Shown here: positions 48,373 to 56,746 of the stretch, in pieces
Numbering within the stretch: the first letter of the stretch is position 1
Layout: each line of letters starts with the position of its first letter
Assembly (NCBI RefSeq): GCF_017357385.1
Contig: NZ_CP071632.1
Span: 1,431,501 to 1,495,500 of the forward strand
Length of the DNA stretch: 64,000 nt
Direction: 5' to 3'
From: Rhizobium sp. NZLR1
Lineage (GTDB): Bacteria; Pseudomonadota; Alphaproteobacteria; Rhizobiales; Rhizobiaceae
Position numbers and translations under genes: made by a program
The notes under the pieces: model-generated
Databases searched by the model: none
Told to the model about the DNA's origin: nothing
The model's input: the letters and a program-made list of their open reading frames with translations, nothing else

Positions 48373-48570
48373 CTACATCGAAAGGGCGTGAAGGCTTAGC
48401 TCAAGTGCTCCAGCCAATAGATGGAGGATGAAGCAATGCTTCTCAACTGGGTAGTTCTCTTCAGGGAAATCGAAATCCGCAATCGCCGGATCCGCCGCGA
48501 TGCTTTTGCCGACCCGCTCGATCGACCGGAGTGGCGCGGAATTCTCTGGGTTGTTCCGATCATTGCTCAT
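48373..48570 (-). CDS. Possible small protein (65 aa)
   Basis: A 65-codon frame starting MSNDRNNPENSAPLRSIERV, acidic in the middle (DFDFPEENYP) and hydrophobic at the end. The binding site is poor and no family is recognised. It is upstream of the LysR gene on the same strand. Kept as a doubtful gene because its composition is protein-like. Confidence 0.3.
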   Translation of the reverse strand: MSNDRNNPENSAPLRSIERVGKSIAADPAIADFDFPEENYPVEKHCFILHLLAGALELSLHALSM

Positions 48571-48637
48571 CTGGCCGCAAGACGGGGCACAGAAACGAAG
48601 GTGCCATGCCGCGATGATTCGCCGATCGCAAGAAGCC

Positions 48638-48970
48638 TCAGGTTTCGAAGCTCAGTCGCAGCACGTGGTGCAGGAATTCCGGATTGAGCAGCATGTTGAA
48701 GCTGACCGTCACCCATTCGCCTTCGCGCTTGACCATGGTTGCGCCGATCTCGTCATGGATGCCAAGAATTTCGAGGAAGAAATGGCTCGGCATTTCCAGG
48801 TTCGGGCTCACTTCGAGCAGTGCGCCGGCAAGCGTGATCGTGCGGATCAGACAACGCACCTGCGTTCCGGTGCTGAGGTGATGGCCGACGAAGATGATGT
48901 TGCCGGGCCTGTCGAGATTGAATTCCCTGTAAGCTCGTTCCGGCTTGGGGTGTTCTGTGTCGAGGTGCAT
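48638..48970 (-). CDS. PilZ-like domain protein B
   Basis: A 110-residue protein related to the one at 45726: HFFLEILGIHDEIGATMVKR aligns with HYYLNILGLAYRIGCAEVYR, and NPEFLHHVLRL with DPEVLRRVVRT. The (D/N)xSxxG motif is degraded (TLAGALLEVS), so cyclic-di-GMP binding is doubtful. The start may be the ATG at 48970 or a GTG at 49006. No clear partner nearby. Confidence 0.65.
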   Translation of the reverse strand: MHLDTEHPKPERAYREFNLDRPGNIIFVGHHLSTGTQVRCLIRTITLAGALLEVSPNLEMPSHFFLEILGIHDEIGATMVKREGEWVTVSFNMLLNPEFLHHVLRLSFET

Positions 48971-49325
48971 CTGAAAGGCCCTTTCAGCCTCCGCTTGTTC
49001 TACCACAGGATATTAGCTGAAGAATGCTGACAGCTGCTGAACAACTTCGATAAGATTGAATGCAGATGTAGAACTTGCGAGAAAATCGCACCGATTTCGA
49101 GCAGATTTGCCCCAAATTTGCTCATTCCCCGGTGCGCATGCGCCATTCTTGACATGTCGGCGGCGTTCGCGCATACAGAGGCCGGTTCGAGGCACCAGCC
49201 GCTCGCGGATGAAAATCCATGGTGAAGTCCTCGCGATCATGGTCACGGCCCCTTGTGCATGCTGACTGGCGGCAATGCGAGCTCCCATTCACAGTCGAAG
49301 AGCATGCCTTGCGAAGGCTCACTCC
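48971..49325. other. Intergenic region without a confident gene
   Basis: 355 bases. A minus-strand frame (49013-49288) has shadow-like composition (MRERRRHVKNGACAPGNEQI) and no ribosome binding site; I do not call it. No repeat or promoter stands out. Confidence 0.5.
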
Positions 49326-49766
49326 ATGACGGCGACCTATCCTGCCATTGAAGAATTGAAGGCCCAGGCCAAGCGATTGCGCCAGGCGATGAACGATCGC
49401 GGCACCGCACTGACCCACAGTGCAGCCCTCGAAATAATTGCCCGCCAGCACGGCGCGCGCGATTGGAACACGCTCGCAGCCCTTGCAGCAAAGCCCAATG
49501 CCAGCCCGAAGACACAGCTCTTCGTCGGCGCCCATATTCGCGGCCGCTATCTCAATCAGCCGTTCACCGGCGAGATCCTGGCGCTTTCGGCCTTGCCGGG
49601 CGGCGATCTCCACAGGATCACCATCCATTTCGACAAGCCGGTTGATGTCGTCACCTTCGAAAGCTTTTCGGCCTTTCGCCAGCGCGTGAATGCGCAGATC
49701 GATGCCGACGGCGTCTCGCCGCGGAAGACCTCGAACGGCGTGCCGCATCTGGTGCTCGATCTCTAG
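49326..49766 (+). CDS. Glyoxalase-superfamily-associated small protein
   Basis: A 146-residue cytoplasmic protein starting MTATYPAIEELKAQAKRLRQ, with a helical N-terminal region holding ALEIIARQHGARDWNTLAAL. This pattern is common in proteins annotated as glyoxalase superfamily proteins, and it is also seen on some toxin-antitoxin-like and Clp-linked proteins. The C-terminal 70 residues are beta-rich (GRYLNQPFTGEILALSALPG, RITIHFDKPVDVVTF). It starts 72 bases before the MATE gene ends its leader. No catalytic motif is evident. Confidence 0.65.
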   Translation: MTATYPAIEELKAQAKRLRQAMNDRGTALTHSAALEIIARQHGARDWNTLAALAAKPNASPKTQLFVGAHIRGRYLNQPFTGEILALSALPGGDLHRITIHFDKPVDVVTFESFSAFRQRVNAQIDADGVSPRKTSNGVPHLVLDL

Positions 49767-49838
49767 ATTGCTTTTTTTGAGGCCGTCCAGATCCGGATGA
49801 TTTTGCCGGCTCGGGCCTTTCCACCCACGGATTTCTCC

Positions 49839-51206
49839 ATGACCGCTCTTTCAGAAGGCAACGCCTTTCTCACCGGCTGGCTGCCGGCCGTCTTCATCAA
49901 AACGGCGGCGCCGATCGTCGCGATCACCACCGTCAATGGCCTCTTCACCGTCGTCGACGCCTATTTCCTCGGCGCCTATGTCGGCCCTGACGCGCTTTCT
50001 GCAGTCAGCCTGATTTTCCCGGGATTGATGCTGCTCATCGCCCTGCAATCGCTGGTCTCGAACGGCATGGCCAGCATCCTTGCCCGCCGGCTCGGCGCCG
50101 GCGATCGCCAAGGCGCGCGCCGAGTATTCACAGGCGCCCATACGCTGGCGCTCGCAGTCATCCTGATGCTCAACGCGCTCTACTGGATCGCGGGCCGGCA
50201 GATCATCGATGCCGGTGCTGCCGGCAATGCCGCGGTGGCCGAGGGCGCCATGCTGTTCATGGGCGCGATGATCGCCTTTGCGCCGGTCAGCTTCTTCCTG
50301 TCGCTGCATCTCGACGGATTGCGCTGCGAAGGCAAGATCGGTTTCATGACGCTGGTGACGCTGTCGGCCTCGCTGCTGAACATTCTCGCCAACTGGCTGT
50401 TCATGGCCGTCATGCATTGGGGCGTGCTCGGTTCGGCGGTCGGCTCCATCGCATCGCAATTCGTCTGTCTCGCAGCCGTGCTCGCCTATCGCCGGCGCCG
50501 GCCGGCGGCACTCAGGCCTTCTTTGGAAACCGCATTGACCGAGTGGCGCCGCATCGTCGCCTTCGGCGCGCCGATGAGCCTCGGCTTCATCGGCATATCG
50601 CTGGCCTCGGCAGCCATTCTGGTCAATATCTCGCTCTGGAACACGCATGACCACGTCGCGACGATCGCCGCCTACGGCATCATCACCCGGATCATGACCT
50701 TCACCTATCTGCCGCTGCTCGGCCTCAGCATCGCCCTGCAGACGATCGCAGGCAACAATCATGGTGCTGGTCTCGGGCGCCGCGTCGGCCAAAGCCTGCA
50801 GATCGCCATGCTCTCAGCGCTCATCTATTGCACTCTGGTGGAGATTACTGTCGAATTGCTGGTTGGCCGCCTCGGCGCCGTCTTTGTCGCCGATCCCGCC
50901 ATTGTCGGCGAGGTCAGGCGAATTCTGCCCTGGACGATCGGCGCCTATTTTCTTTTCGGGCAGATGCTGATTCTGTCGTCCTATTTCCAGTCGATCGGCG
51001 ATGCGCCGCGCGCGGCGATCTTCGGCCTGTCGCGGCCCTATCTGCTGACCCTGCCGCTCACTTTCCTGCTACCCTTTATCTTCGGCGAGCAGGGGATCTG
51101 GATGGTGCCGGTCTTTGCCGAGGCAGGCATGTTTATCCTCGCCTTCCTGGTCCTGTCACAGAATGCGAAACGTCGCGGCTGGCGTTACGGGCTTCTGCCG
51201 GCCTGA
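49839..51206 (+). CDS. MATE-family multidrug exporter
   Basis: A 455-residue, 12-helix sodium- or proton-driven exporter. It shows the duplicated six-helix layout, with TVVDAYFLGAYVGPDALSAV in the first half and SLGFIGISLASAAILVNISL at the start of the second. The start ATG is at MTALSEGNAFLTGWLP; a 14-residue extension to 49797 is possible. Substrate unknown. A 13-bp hairpin follows the stop. Confidence 0.9.
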   Translation: MTALSEGNAFLTGWLPAVFIKTAAPIVAITTVNGLFTVVDAYFLGAYVGPDALSAVSLIFPGLMLLIALQSLVSNGMASILARRLGAGDRQGARRVFTGAHTLALAVILMLNALYWIAGRQIIDAGAAGNAAVAEGAMLFMGAMIAFAPVSFFLSLHLDGLRCEGKIGFMTLVTLSASLLNILANWLFMAVMHWGVLGSAVGSIASQFVCLAAVLAYRRRRPAALRPSLETALTEWRRIVAFGAPMSLGFIGISLASAAILVNISLWNTHDHVATIAAYGIITRIMTFTYLPLLGLSIALQTIAGNNHGAGLGRRVGQSLQIAMLSALIYCTLVEITVELLVGRLGAVFVADPAIVGEVRRILPWTIGAYFLFGQMLILSSYFQSIGDAPRAAIFGLSRPYLLTLPLTFLLPFIFGEQGIWMVPVFAEAGMFILAFLVLSQNAKRRGWRYGLLPA

Positions 51207-51209
51207 ATC

Positions 51210-51240
51210 GCAAGAGCCGCGCTGGGAGCGCGGCTCTTGC
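51210..51240. terminator. Strong hairpin between convergent genes
   Basis: A perfect 13-bp stem GCAAGAGCCGCGC/GCGCGGCTCTTGC (51210-51222 and 51228-51240) with a 5-base loop, four bases after the MATE stop and 11 bases from the convergent Cys-rich gene. No strong T-run on either side. Confidence 0.65.
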
Positions 51241-51250
51241 CTGATGTCTT

Positions 51251-51412
51251 CTATTCCTTGCCTGTTGGAACTGCCGATGTAGCGGCTTCCGCCTCGTTCA
51301 ACGCCTCGGCGCATTCCTGGCAGCAGACCTCGACGGTCTTGCCGCCGAGCTTGACGGTGATGGTCTCGGCGCCGAGTTCGCAGTCGCAGGCGGCACAGGT
51401 TGTCTTCTTCAT
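51251..51412 (-). CDS. Cys-rich metal-binding mini-protein
   Basis: A 53-residue protein beginning MKKTTCAACDCELGAETITV, with KTVEVCCQECAEAL following. The CxxCxC and CCxxC clusters around a short beta segment look like a TRASH/YHS-type zinc or copper ribbon. The ATG at 51412 follows GGAGGATCACCAG. It probably binds a metal in the cytoplasm as a small chaperone or buffer; the metal is not known. The AraC-type gene lies upstream, 102 bases away, on the same strand. Confidence 0.7.
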   Translation of the reverse strand: MKKTTCAACDCELGAETITVKLGGKTVEVCCQECAEALNEAEAATSAVPTGKE

Positions 51413-51514
51413 CTGGTGATCCTCCGGTTGATCGTCCACGGATCGGGACGGGCTGATAAGATCATCGAAGACCGCAACGCCGCTGTCGAAATCTTTAGCG
51501 ATCGACCTGGACCA

Positions 51515-52351
51515 TCACCTCCGGCGCAGCTGCGTCGCGCGCTGGAATTCGGCCGGGGTCTGCCCGAAGGATTGTTTGAAGGAGGCGCTGAAATGGCTGT
51601 GGCTGGAAAAGCCGAGATCGAGCCCGAGCGCGGTCAGATCGTCGTACTCTCCGAGTAGATCGAGCGCGCGGGCAAGTCTCAGCCGCAGCTGATAGCGATA
51701 GAGCGGTGTCGCCTCGACCTGTTGGAAGACCTGGGTGAGATAAACCGGCGAGACGCCCACTTCGACGGCGATTTCGCCGAGCGTCCAGCGCCGCGCGAGA
51801 TCGGAGGAAAGCACCAGCTTTGCCCGGTCGACGAGTTTCTGCCGGCCGGCGCTGGCGCCCGGCGCATGCGATGTGCGCTCGCCGAGCGAGCGGCGGACCA
51901 GCGTCAGTGCGAGTGTTTCTGCCTCCAGCGTTTCGGCGACATTGCGGCTCAAACCGTGACGCAGGAGGGCGACCAGCGCCTGTGCGCGCGGATCGATCCG
52001 TCGGCGCTGGCGGCGGAAGGAAAAAGCAGGGCCGGGCTGCACCTGATCTTTCGGCGCGAGTTCTTCGAGCATGGTTTCGTCGATTGCCAGATCGATGCAG
52101 GCGTCGCCACCTTCGATCGGATGGCTGATCCGATATCCCTGGCCGGCATTGAAGAACAACAGCTGATTGGCTTCGGCCACCGTGTCATTGCGGCCGACAT
52201 GCCGCATGAAGACGCCGCGATAGGGATAGACGAGGCTTGTTGCGTGGGCGCATTCTTCGTCGCTCTTATGGCGGCACTCACCATTGCAGACGATGTCACG
52301 AATGGTGATCATCTTCGTTTGCAGGAGCGGTGCTGTTGAAAACTGCGACAT
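51515..52351 (-). CDS. AraC-family regulator with N-terminal cysteine cluster
   Basis: A 278-residue regulator. The C-terminal 100 residues are the double helix-turn-helix AraC domain (WTLGEIAVEVGVSPVYLTQV and GFSSHSHFSASFKQSFGQTP). The N-terminal sensory region carries DIVCNGECRHKSDEECAHAT (about residues 18-37), three Cys and two His that could bind a metal or haem. The ATG at 52351 (MSQFSTAPLLQTK) is preferred. It stands before a Cys-rich mini-protein gene that it may control. The ligand is inference. Confidence 0.85.
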   Translation of the reverse strand: MSQFSTAPLLQTKMITIRDIVCNGECRHKSDEECAHATSLVYPYRGVFMRHVGRNDTVAEANQLLFFNAGQGYRISHPIEGGDACIDLAIDETMLEELAPKDQVQPGPAFSFRRQRRRIDPRAQALVALLRHGLSRNVAETLEAETLALTLVRRSLGERTSHAPGASAGRQKLVDRAKLVLSSDLARRWTLGEIAVEVGVSPVYLTQVFQQVEATPLYRYQLRLRLARALDLLGEYDDLTALGLDLGFSSHSHFSASFKQSFGQTPAEFQRATQLRRR

Positions 52352-52423
52352 TTGATGTTCCGGGTCAGGACAGGCCGCCGACGAGGCGGCCCGAGGCACA
52401 GTATCACAACTGACGCCTGTATT

Positions 52424-52651
52424 TTAGTAGCGACTATAGACGTGAACGTCGCTTTCTGTCTGCCCCCTGGAGAGACCGATATCTTTCAACTGATCGTCGG
52501 AAAGTTCCATTAGCGCATTACTGTTGCGCCGTTCGCCTATCTTGCGCGCCAGCCAGCGTGCTGCCGCGACGACGGCAAGAAGCAGGCCGGGACGGAAATG
52601 ACGCGAAGAGCGAATATTCCGGGCCGAGATTGTGACATTCGAGCTGTGCAT
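52424..52651 (-). CDS. DUF1127 small protein
   Basis: A 75-residue basic protein with the C-terminal DUF1127 motif (LMELSDDQLKDIGLSRGQTE). The first half is Arg-rich with a short hydrophobic stretch. The ATG at 52651 follows GGAGGACACC. Proteins of this group in alphaproteobacteria act in phosphate metabolism and RNA turnover; this one has no direct evidence. Single gene. Confidence 0.88.
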   Translation of the reverse strand: MHSSNVTISARNIRSSRHFRPGLLLAVVAAARWLARKIGERRNSNALMELSDDQLKDIGLSRGQTESDVHVYSRY

Positions 52652-52739
52652 GGTGTCCTCCATCCGTGTTTGGATGGAAGCAGTGAACCATCAACGGCAG
52701 CTTGCCGCTGTCAGATTATTTAGCGATCTGACGCAGTCC

Positions 52740-53537
52740 TCACGCCTTGACCAGCCACTCGTGCTCGACGGCGTTGTGGAATTTCCAGATCCGCGTCGGC
52801 CCGGCCATGACGTTGAGGTAATAAAGATCGTAGCCATGGCAGGCGGCGCAGGGGTGATAGCCTTTCGGCACCAGCGTCACGTCGCCGTCCTCGATCGCCA
52901 TCGCTTCGTCAAGCGAGCGGTCGTCGGTGTAGACGCGCTGGAAACCGAAGCCCTGCGGCGGGTTGAGACGGTGGTAATAGGTCTCTTCCAGGAAGCTCTC
53001 GTTCGGAAGGTCGTCCTGGTCGTGCTTGTGCGGCGGATAGGACGATGTATGGCCGCCGGGCGTAATCACCTCGACGACAAGCAGCGAATGCGCCGAGCTG
53101 TCGTCCTCAGGCATGATATTGTTGACGTAGCGCACATTCGTGCCCTTGCCGCGCGTCACCTGCGCATGCGTGCCCGGCGGAATTTCCTTCGCCGGATAGG
53201 TGCCACCGCCGGGCGCCGAGCAAACGGCGAGCTCCAGATCAGTTTCAGCCGTCACCGACCACGTCGATTCCATCGGGATGTAGAGCGCATGTGGCGCGCC
53301 TTCGAACGGGTTCATGCGGCCGCCGAGCGTGCCGAAATCCTTGGTGCCTGCCGACGCCTTGCCCTTGCCGCTCACCCAGACGAGGCACACTTCGCGGTTG
53401 CCGGTCTCTCCGGAAACGGTATCGCCCGGTTTCATCCGATGCAGGTCGAAGCCGACATAGGTCCAGCCGGCATTCTCAGGCGTGACATGGGTGACCCGGC
53501 CATGTGTGCCCGATGGTTTGACCTTGAGGTTTGGCAT
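52740..53537 (-). CDS. iolB: 5-deoxy-glucuronate isomerase
   Basis: A 265-residue cupin enzyme of inositol catabolism that converts 5-deoxy-glucuronate to 5-dehydro-2-deoxy-gluconate. It has metal-binding His residues in SSYPPHKHD and the C-terminal cupin GYHPCAACHGYDLYYLNVMA. Last gene of the iolR-C-D-E-B run. The 180 bases separating it from iolE hold a mosaic palindrome. Confidence 0.95.
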   Translation of the reverse strand: MPNLKVKPSGTHGRVTHVTPENAGWTYVGFDLHRMKPGDTVSGETGNREVCLVWVSGKGKASAGTKDFGTLGGRMNPFEGAPHALYIPMESTWSVTAETDLELAVCSAPGGGTYPAKEIPPGTHAQVTRGKGTNVRYVNNIMPEDDSSAHSLLVVEVITPGGHTSSYPPHKHDQDDLPNESFLEETYYHRLNPPQGFGFQRVYTDDRSLDEAMAIEDGDVTLVPKGYHPCAACHGYDLYYLNVMAGPTRIWKFHNAVEHEWLVKA

Positions 53538-53567
53538 GGGTGTTTCTCCTCGTAAGTTAGGGGGCGC

Positions 53568-53684
53568 GGCCCCTCATCCGGCTGCCGCCACCTTCTCCCC
53601 GAGGGGAGTAGGGATATGTCGCGCCGTCTCTTTTCCCCTTCTCCCTTCGGGGGAGAAGGTGCCCGGAGGGCGGATGAGGGGGCC
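53568..53684. repeat. RIME1-like mosaic palindromic element
   Basis: The ends are inverted (CCCCTCATCCG at 53570-53580, CGGATGAGGGG at 53671-53681). Inside, ACCTTCTCCCC (53590-53600) pairs with GGGGAGAAGGT (53650-53660), and a CCTTCTCCC/GGGGAGAAGG hairpin with a TTCG loop lies at 53637-53659. This matches the double-palindrome layout of Rhizobium intergenic mosaic elements (about 110 bp). It sits in the iolE-iolB gap, inside the presumed transcript. Confidence 0.8.
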
Positions 53685-53716
53685 TCTTGCTCCAGCAGTT
53701 TGGCAGGACCTTTCAG

Positions 53717-54634
53717 TTATCCCTTCGGAAACCCTTCGGTCTCGACTGTATAACCCGCAGCGGTCATGACCCGCATCAATTCCGCATGGCCGATCTCGGC
53801 CATCTTCTGCGGAGGTGACTTGCGTGGATCCTGTTCGGCCTCGACGACGAACCAGCCTTCATAGCCGTGATCGGCCAGCCGCTGGACGATGGCGCCGAAA
53901 TCAAGCGAGCCGTCGCCCGGCACCGTGAAGGCGCCGAGCGCCACTGCGTCGAGGAAGGATTGCCGGCTGCGGTCGAGCCCGTCGACGACAGGCTTGCGGA
54001 TGTCCTTGACGTGAACATGGTTGATGCGGGCGTGGTGGTTGCCGATGGCGCGCAGCACGTCGCCGCCGGCAAAGGCGAGATGGCCGGCATCGAGCAGCAG
54101 CGGAATGCCTCCGCCCGAGGAACGCATGAAGGCGTCGAGTTCCGGCTCGGTTTCGACGACCGCAGCCATATGATGGTGATAGGAGAGCGGCATGCCCTGT
54201 TCGGCGCACCATTCCCCGAACTCGGTGACGCGGCGCGCGTAGGCCTTCATCTCGTCATCGGAAAGGCGCGGCTTGGTCGCGAGCGGCTTGGACCGGTCGC
54301 CCTGGATCGAGCGGCCGACCTCGCCATAGACGATGCAGGGCGCATTGACCGCCTTGAACAGCTCGATCATCGGAGCGATGCGGTCCTTGTTGGCGGTAAG
54401 CTCCTCATTGACCAGCGTGCCCGAGAACCAGCCGCCGCACAGCGTCACGTCGGCGGCGCGCAGGATGGGCAGCATATCCTGGGGATTGCTGGGGAAACGA
54501 CGGCCTTGCTCCATGCCGGTAAAACCGGCGCTACGCGATTGCCGAAGGCATTCCTCCAGCGATACGTCGTCGCTGAGTTCAGGAAGATCGTCGTTCCACC
54601 ACGCGATGGGCGACATGCCGAGTTTGGCCTTCAT
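53717..54634 (-). CDS. iolE: Myo-inosose-2 dehydratase
   Basis: A 305-residue TIM-barrel enzyme of the xylose-isomerase-like family that dehydrates 2-keto-myo-inositol. It shows LGMSPIAWWNDDLPELSDDV near the start, PLSYHHHMAAVVE, LLLDAGHLAFAGGD and FVVEAEQDP for the metal site. The ATG at 54634 has AGGAG six bases upstream; the ATG at 54637 is an alternative, and longer frames lack support. Between iolD and iolB on the same strand. Confidence 0.95.
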   Translation of the reverse strand: MKAKLGMSPIAWWNDDLPELSDDVSLEECLRQSRSAGFTGMEQGRRFPSNPQDMLPILRAADVTLCGGWFSGTLVNEELTANKDRIAPMIELFKAVNAPCIVYGEVGRSIQGDRSKPLATKPRLSDDEMKAYARRVTEFGEWCAEQGMPLSYHHHMAAVVETEPELDAFMRSSGGGIPLLLDAGHLAFAGGDVLRAIGNHHARINHVHVKDIRKPVVDGLDRSRQSFLDAVALGAFTVPGDGSLDFGAIVQRLADHGYEGWFVVEAEQDPRKSPPQKMAEIGHAELMRVMTAAGYTVETEGFPKG

Positions 54635-54698
54635 CATATTCTCCTCAAAAGCACTGCGGAAGAGCGGTTCCGCTCCTCCGAAAAATGACAGCAGTAGA

Positions 54699-56549
54699 TT
54701 AGCCGATGCGCTGGGCGGCGCGTGCGTCGACATAGCCCTTGCGCGCTTCGTTGACCTGTTCGCGGGGGCTGACCTCCGGCACCGCGACATCCCACCAGTG
54801 GCCGCCGGCTTCCGTGGTGATCAGCGGATCGGTGTCGATGAGGAAGACCGAGGTGCGATCGTTCTTCTTCGAACCGGCGATCGCCTGTTCCAGCTCGGTG
54901 ATCGAGCCGACCTTGACGGCAATGGCGCCCATGCTTTCGGCATGCGCGCGGAAATCGATCTCCGGCATCACCTCGTGATAGGAGTCCTTGAGCAGATTGT
55001 TGAAGTTGGCGCCGCCGGTGCCCATCTGCAAGCGGTTGATGCAGCCATAGCCGCGATTGTCGAGCACGACGATGTTCAGCTTGAGGCCGAGCATGACCGA
55101 GGTCGCGATCTCGGAGTTCATCATCATGTAGGAACCGTCGCCGACCATGACGACGACATCCCGTTCGGGATGCGCCATCTTGGCGCCGAGCCCGCCGGCA
55201 ATCTCGTAGCCCATGCAGGAAAAGCCATATTCCATGTGATAGCTGCCCGGCGCTGTCGCCGGCCAGAGTTTGTGCAACTCGCCGGGAAGGCCGCCCGCAG
55301 CGCAGAGTACCGTCGTATTCTCGCCGCCGATCGTGCGCGCCACCGCGCCGATCACCTGGGCGTCGGAGGGCAGGGCGGCATTGGTCGTCGCCAACGCTTT
55401 GGCGGCGGCCTCCATCCAGGCCGTCTTCTCCGCAGCCGCCTTTTCGGCCAGTGCCGCCGGCGCCTTCCAGCCGGAAAGCCCCGCCGAAAGCGCCTTCAGC
55501 CCTTCGCGGGCATCGGCCACCAGCGGATGGCTGTCATGCTTCACCGCATCATAGGCGGCGATATTGAGACCGATCATCCTGAGACTATCGTTCTTGAACA
55601 GCGCCCAGGAGCCGGTGGTGAAATCCTGGCAGCGGGTGCCGACGGCGATAACGAGATCCGTCTCTTCGGCAATCGCATTCGCCGCCGACGTGCCGGTGAC
55701 GCCGACCGAGCCAAGCGCCAGCGGATGGGTCTCGTTGATCGACGATTTGCCGGCCTGGGTGACGACAACCGGAATGGCGTGGGCCGCGGCAAAGGCGGCA
55801 AGCTCCTTCGTCGCCTGCGAATAAAGCACGCCGCCGCCGGCAACGATCACCGGCTTCTGCGAGGCCTTGATCAGCGTGATGGCATTCGCCAGCTCGTCTG
55901 CATCCGGCTGTGGCCGGCGGGTCGTCCAGACTTTTTCATCGAACAGGCTTTCCGGGTAATCGTAGGCTTCCGCCTGGACGTCCTGGCAGAGCGACAAGGT
56001 CACCGGGCCGCAATCCAGCGGATCCGTGAGCACTTGCATGGCGCGCTTCAGCGCCGAAATGATCTGCTCGGGCCGGGTGATGCGGTCGAAATAGCGCGAA
56101 ACCGGACGGAAGGCATCATTGGCCGAAACCGTGCCGTCGCCGAAATCCTCGATCTGCTGCAGCACCGGATCTGGCGCGCGGTTGGCGAAGACGTCGCCCG
56201 GCAGGAAAAGAACGGGAATACGATTGACATGCGCGACGCCGGCGGCAGTCACCATGTTCAGCGCGCCGGGGCCGATCGAGGTGGTGCAGGCCATGAAGCG
56301 CGTGCGGAAATTCGCCTTGGCATAGGCGATCGCCGCATGCGCCATGCCCTGCTCGTTGTGGGCGCGATAGGTCGTCAACTCTCCGCGCACCTGATAGAGC
56401 GCCTCGCCCATGCCGGCGACGTTGCCGTGGCCGAAGATCGCCCAGACGCCGCCGAAGATCGGCACCTTCTTGCCGTCGACAATAGTCATCTGCTTTTTGA
56501 GGAAATGCGCGACGGCCTGCGCCATCGTCAACCGTATCGTCTTGCCCAT
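54699..56549 (-). CDS. iolD: 3D-(3,5/4)-trihydroxycyclohexane-1,2-dione hydrolase
   Basis: A 616-residue thiamine-diphosphate enzyme that opens the inositol-derived ring. It begins MGKTIRLTMAQAVAHFLKKQ. The ThDP-binding motif is GDGSYMMMNSEIATSVMLGL, with MAHPERDVVVMVGDG before it. The ATG at 56549 follows GGGAGGCCTCG; the 31-codon upstream extension runs into a repeat element and is not coding. 64 bases separate it from iolE. Confidence 0.95.
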   Translation of the reverse strand: MGKTIRLTMAQAVAHFLKKQMTIVDGKKVPIFGGVWAIFGHGNVAGMGEALYQVRGELTTYRAHNEQGMAHAAIAYAKANFRTRFMACTTSIGPGALNMVTAAGVAHVNRIPVLFLPGDVFANRAPDPVLQQIEDFGDGTVSANDAFRPVSRYFDRITRPEQIISALKRAMQVLTDPLDCGPVTLSLCQDVQAEAYDYPESLFDEKVWTTRRPQPDADELANAITLIKASQKPVIVAGGGVLYSQATKELAAFAAAHAIPVVVTQAGKSSINETHPLALGSVGVTGTSAANAIAEETDLVIAVGTRCQDFTTGSWALFKNDSLRMIGLNIAAYDAVKHDSHPLVADAREGLKALSAGLSGWKAPAALAEKAAAEKTAWMEAAAKALATTNAALPSDAQVIGAVARTIGGENTTVLCAAGGLPGELHKLWPATAPGSYHMEYGFSCMGYEIAGGLGAKMAHPERDVVVMVGDGSYMMMNSEIATSVMLGLKLNIVVLDNRGYGCINRLQMGTGGANFNNLLKDSYHEVMPEIDFRAHAESMGAIAVKVGSITELEQAIAGSKKNDRTSVFLIDTDPLITTEAGGHWWDVAVPEVSPREQVNEARKGYVDARAAQRIG

Positions 56550-56585
56550 CGAGGCCTCCCGAACTTTGAACTCTTTATCTATCTT

Positions 56586-56737
56586 CCCCTCCCCAACCCG
56601 TCCCCACAAGGGGGAGGGGCTAAGCTGCCGGGCTCTCTGCATTCGCGCCGCAACGTTTCAACCAAAGGACGCTCGTTCATGGCGTGAGGCGATGCCTCAA
56701 GTTAAGTCCCTCCCCTCGGGGAGGGGTTGGGGAGGGG
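56586..56737. repeat. Mosaic element with 14-bp terminal inverted repeats
   Basis: CCCCTCCCCAACCC at 56586-56599 is the exact reverse complement of GGGTTGGGGAGGGG at 56724-56737. Each end also forms its own hairpin: CCCCTCCCC/GGGGAGGGG at 56586-56619, and CCCTCCCC/GGGGAGGG at 56708-56725. The 152-base unit lies in the gap between iolC and iolD. It resembles the abundant rhizobial intergenic palindromes, and the middle has no ORF. Confidence 0.75.
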
Positions 56738-56746
56738 TCTTATTTC

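Noticed and set aside
48421..48687. 88-codon plus-strand frame
   Set aside because: No ribosome binding site, Arg-rich shadow composition at its end, and it overlaps the PilZ-like gene on the other strand.
54333..56687. 784-codon frame opposite iolD and iolE
   Set aside because: Shadow ORF spanning two genes and their gap; no ribosome binding site or known domain.
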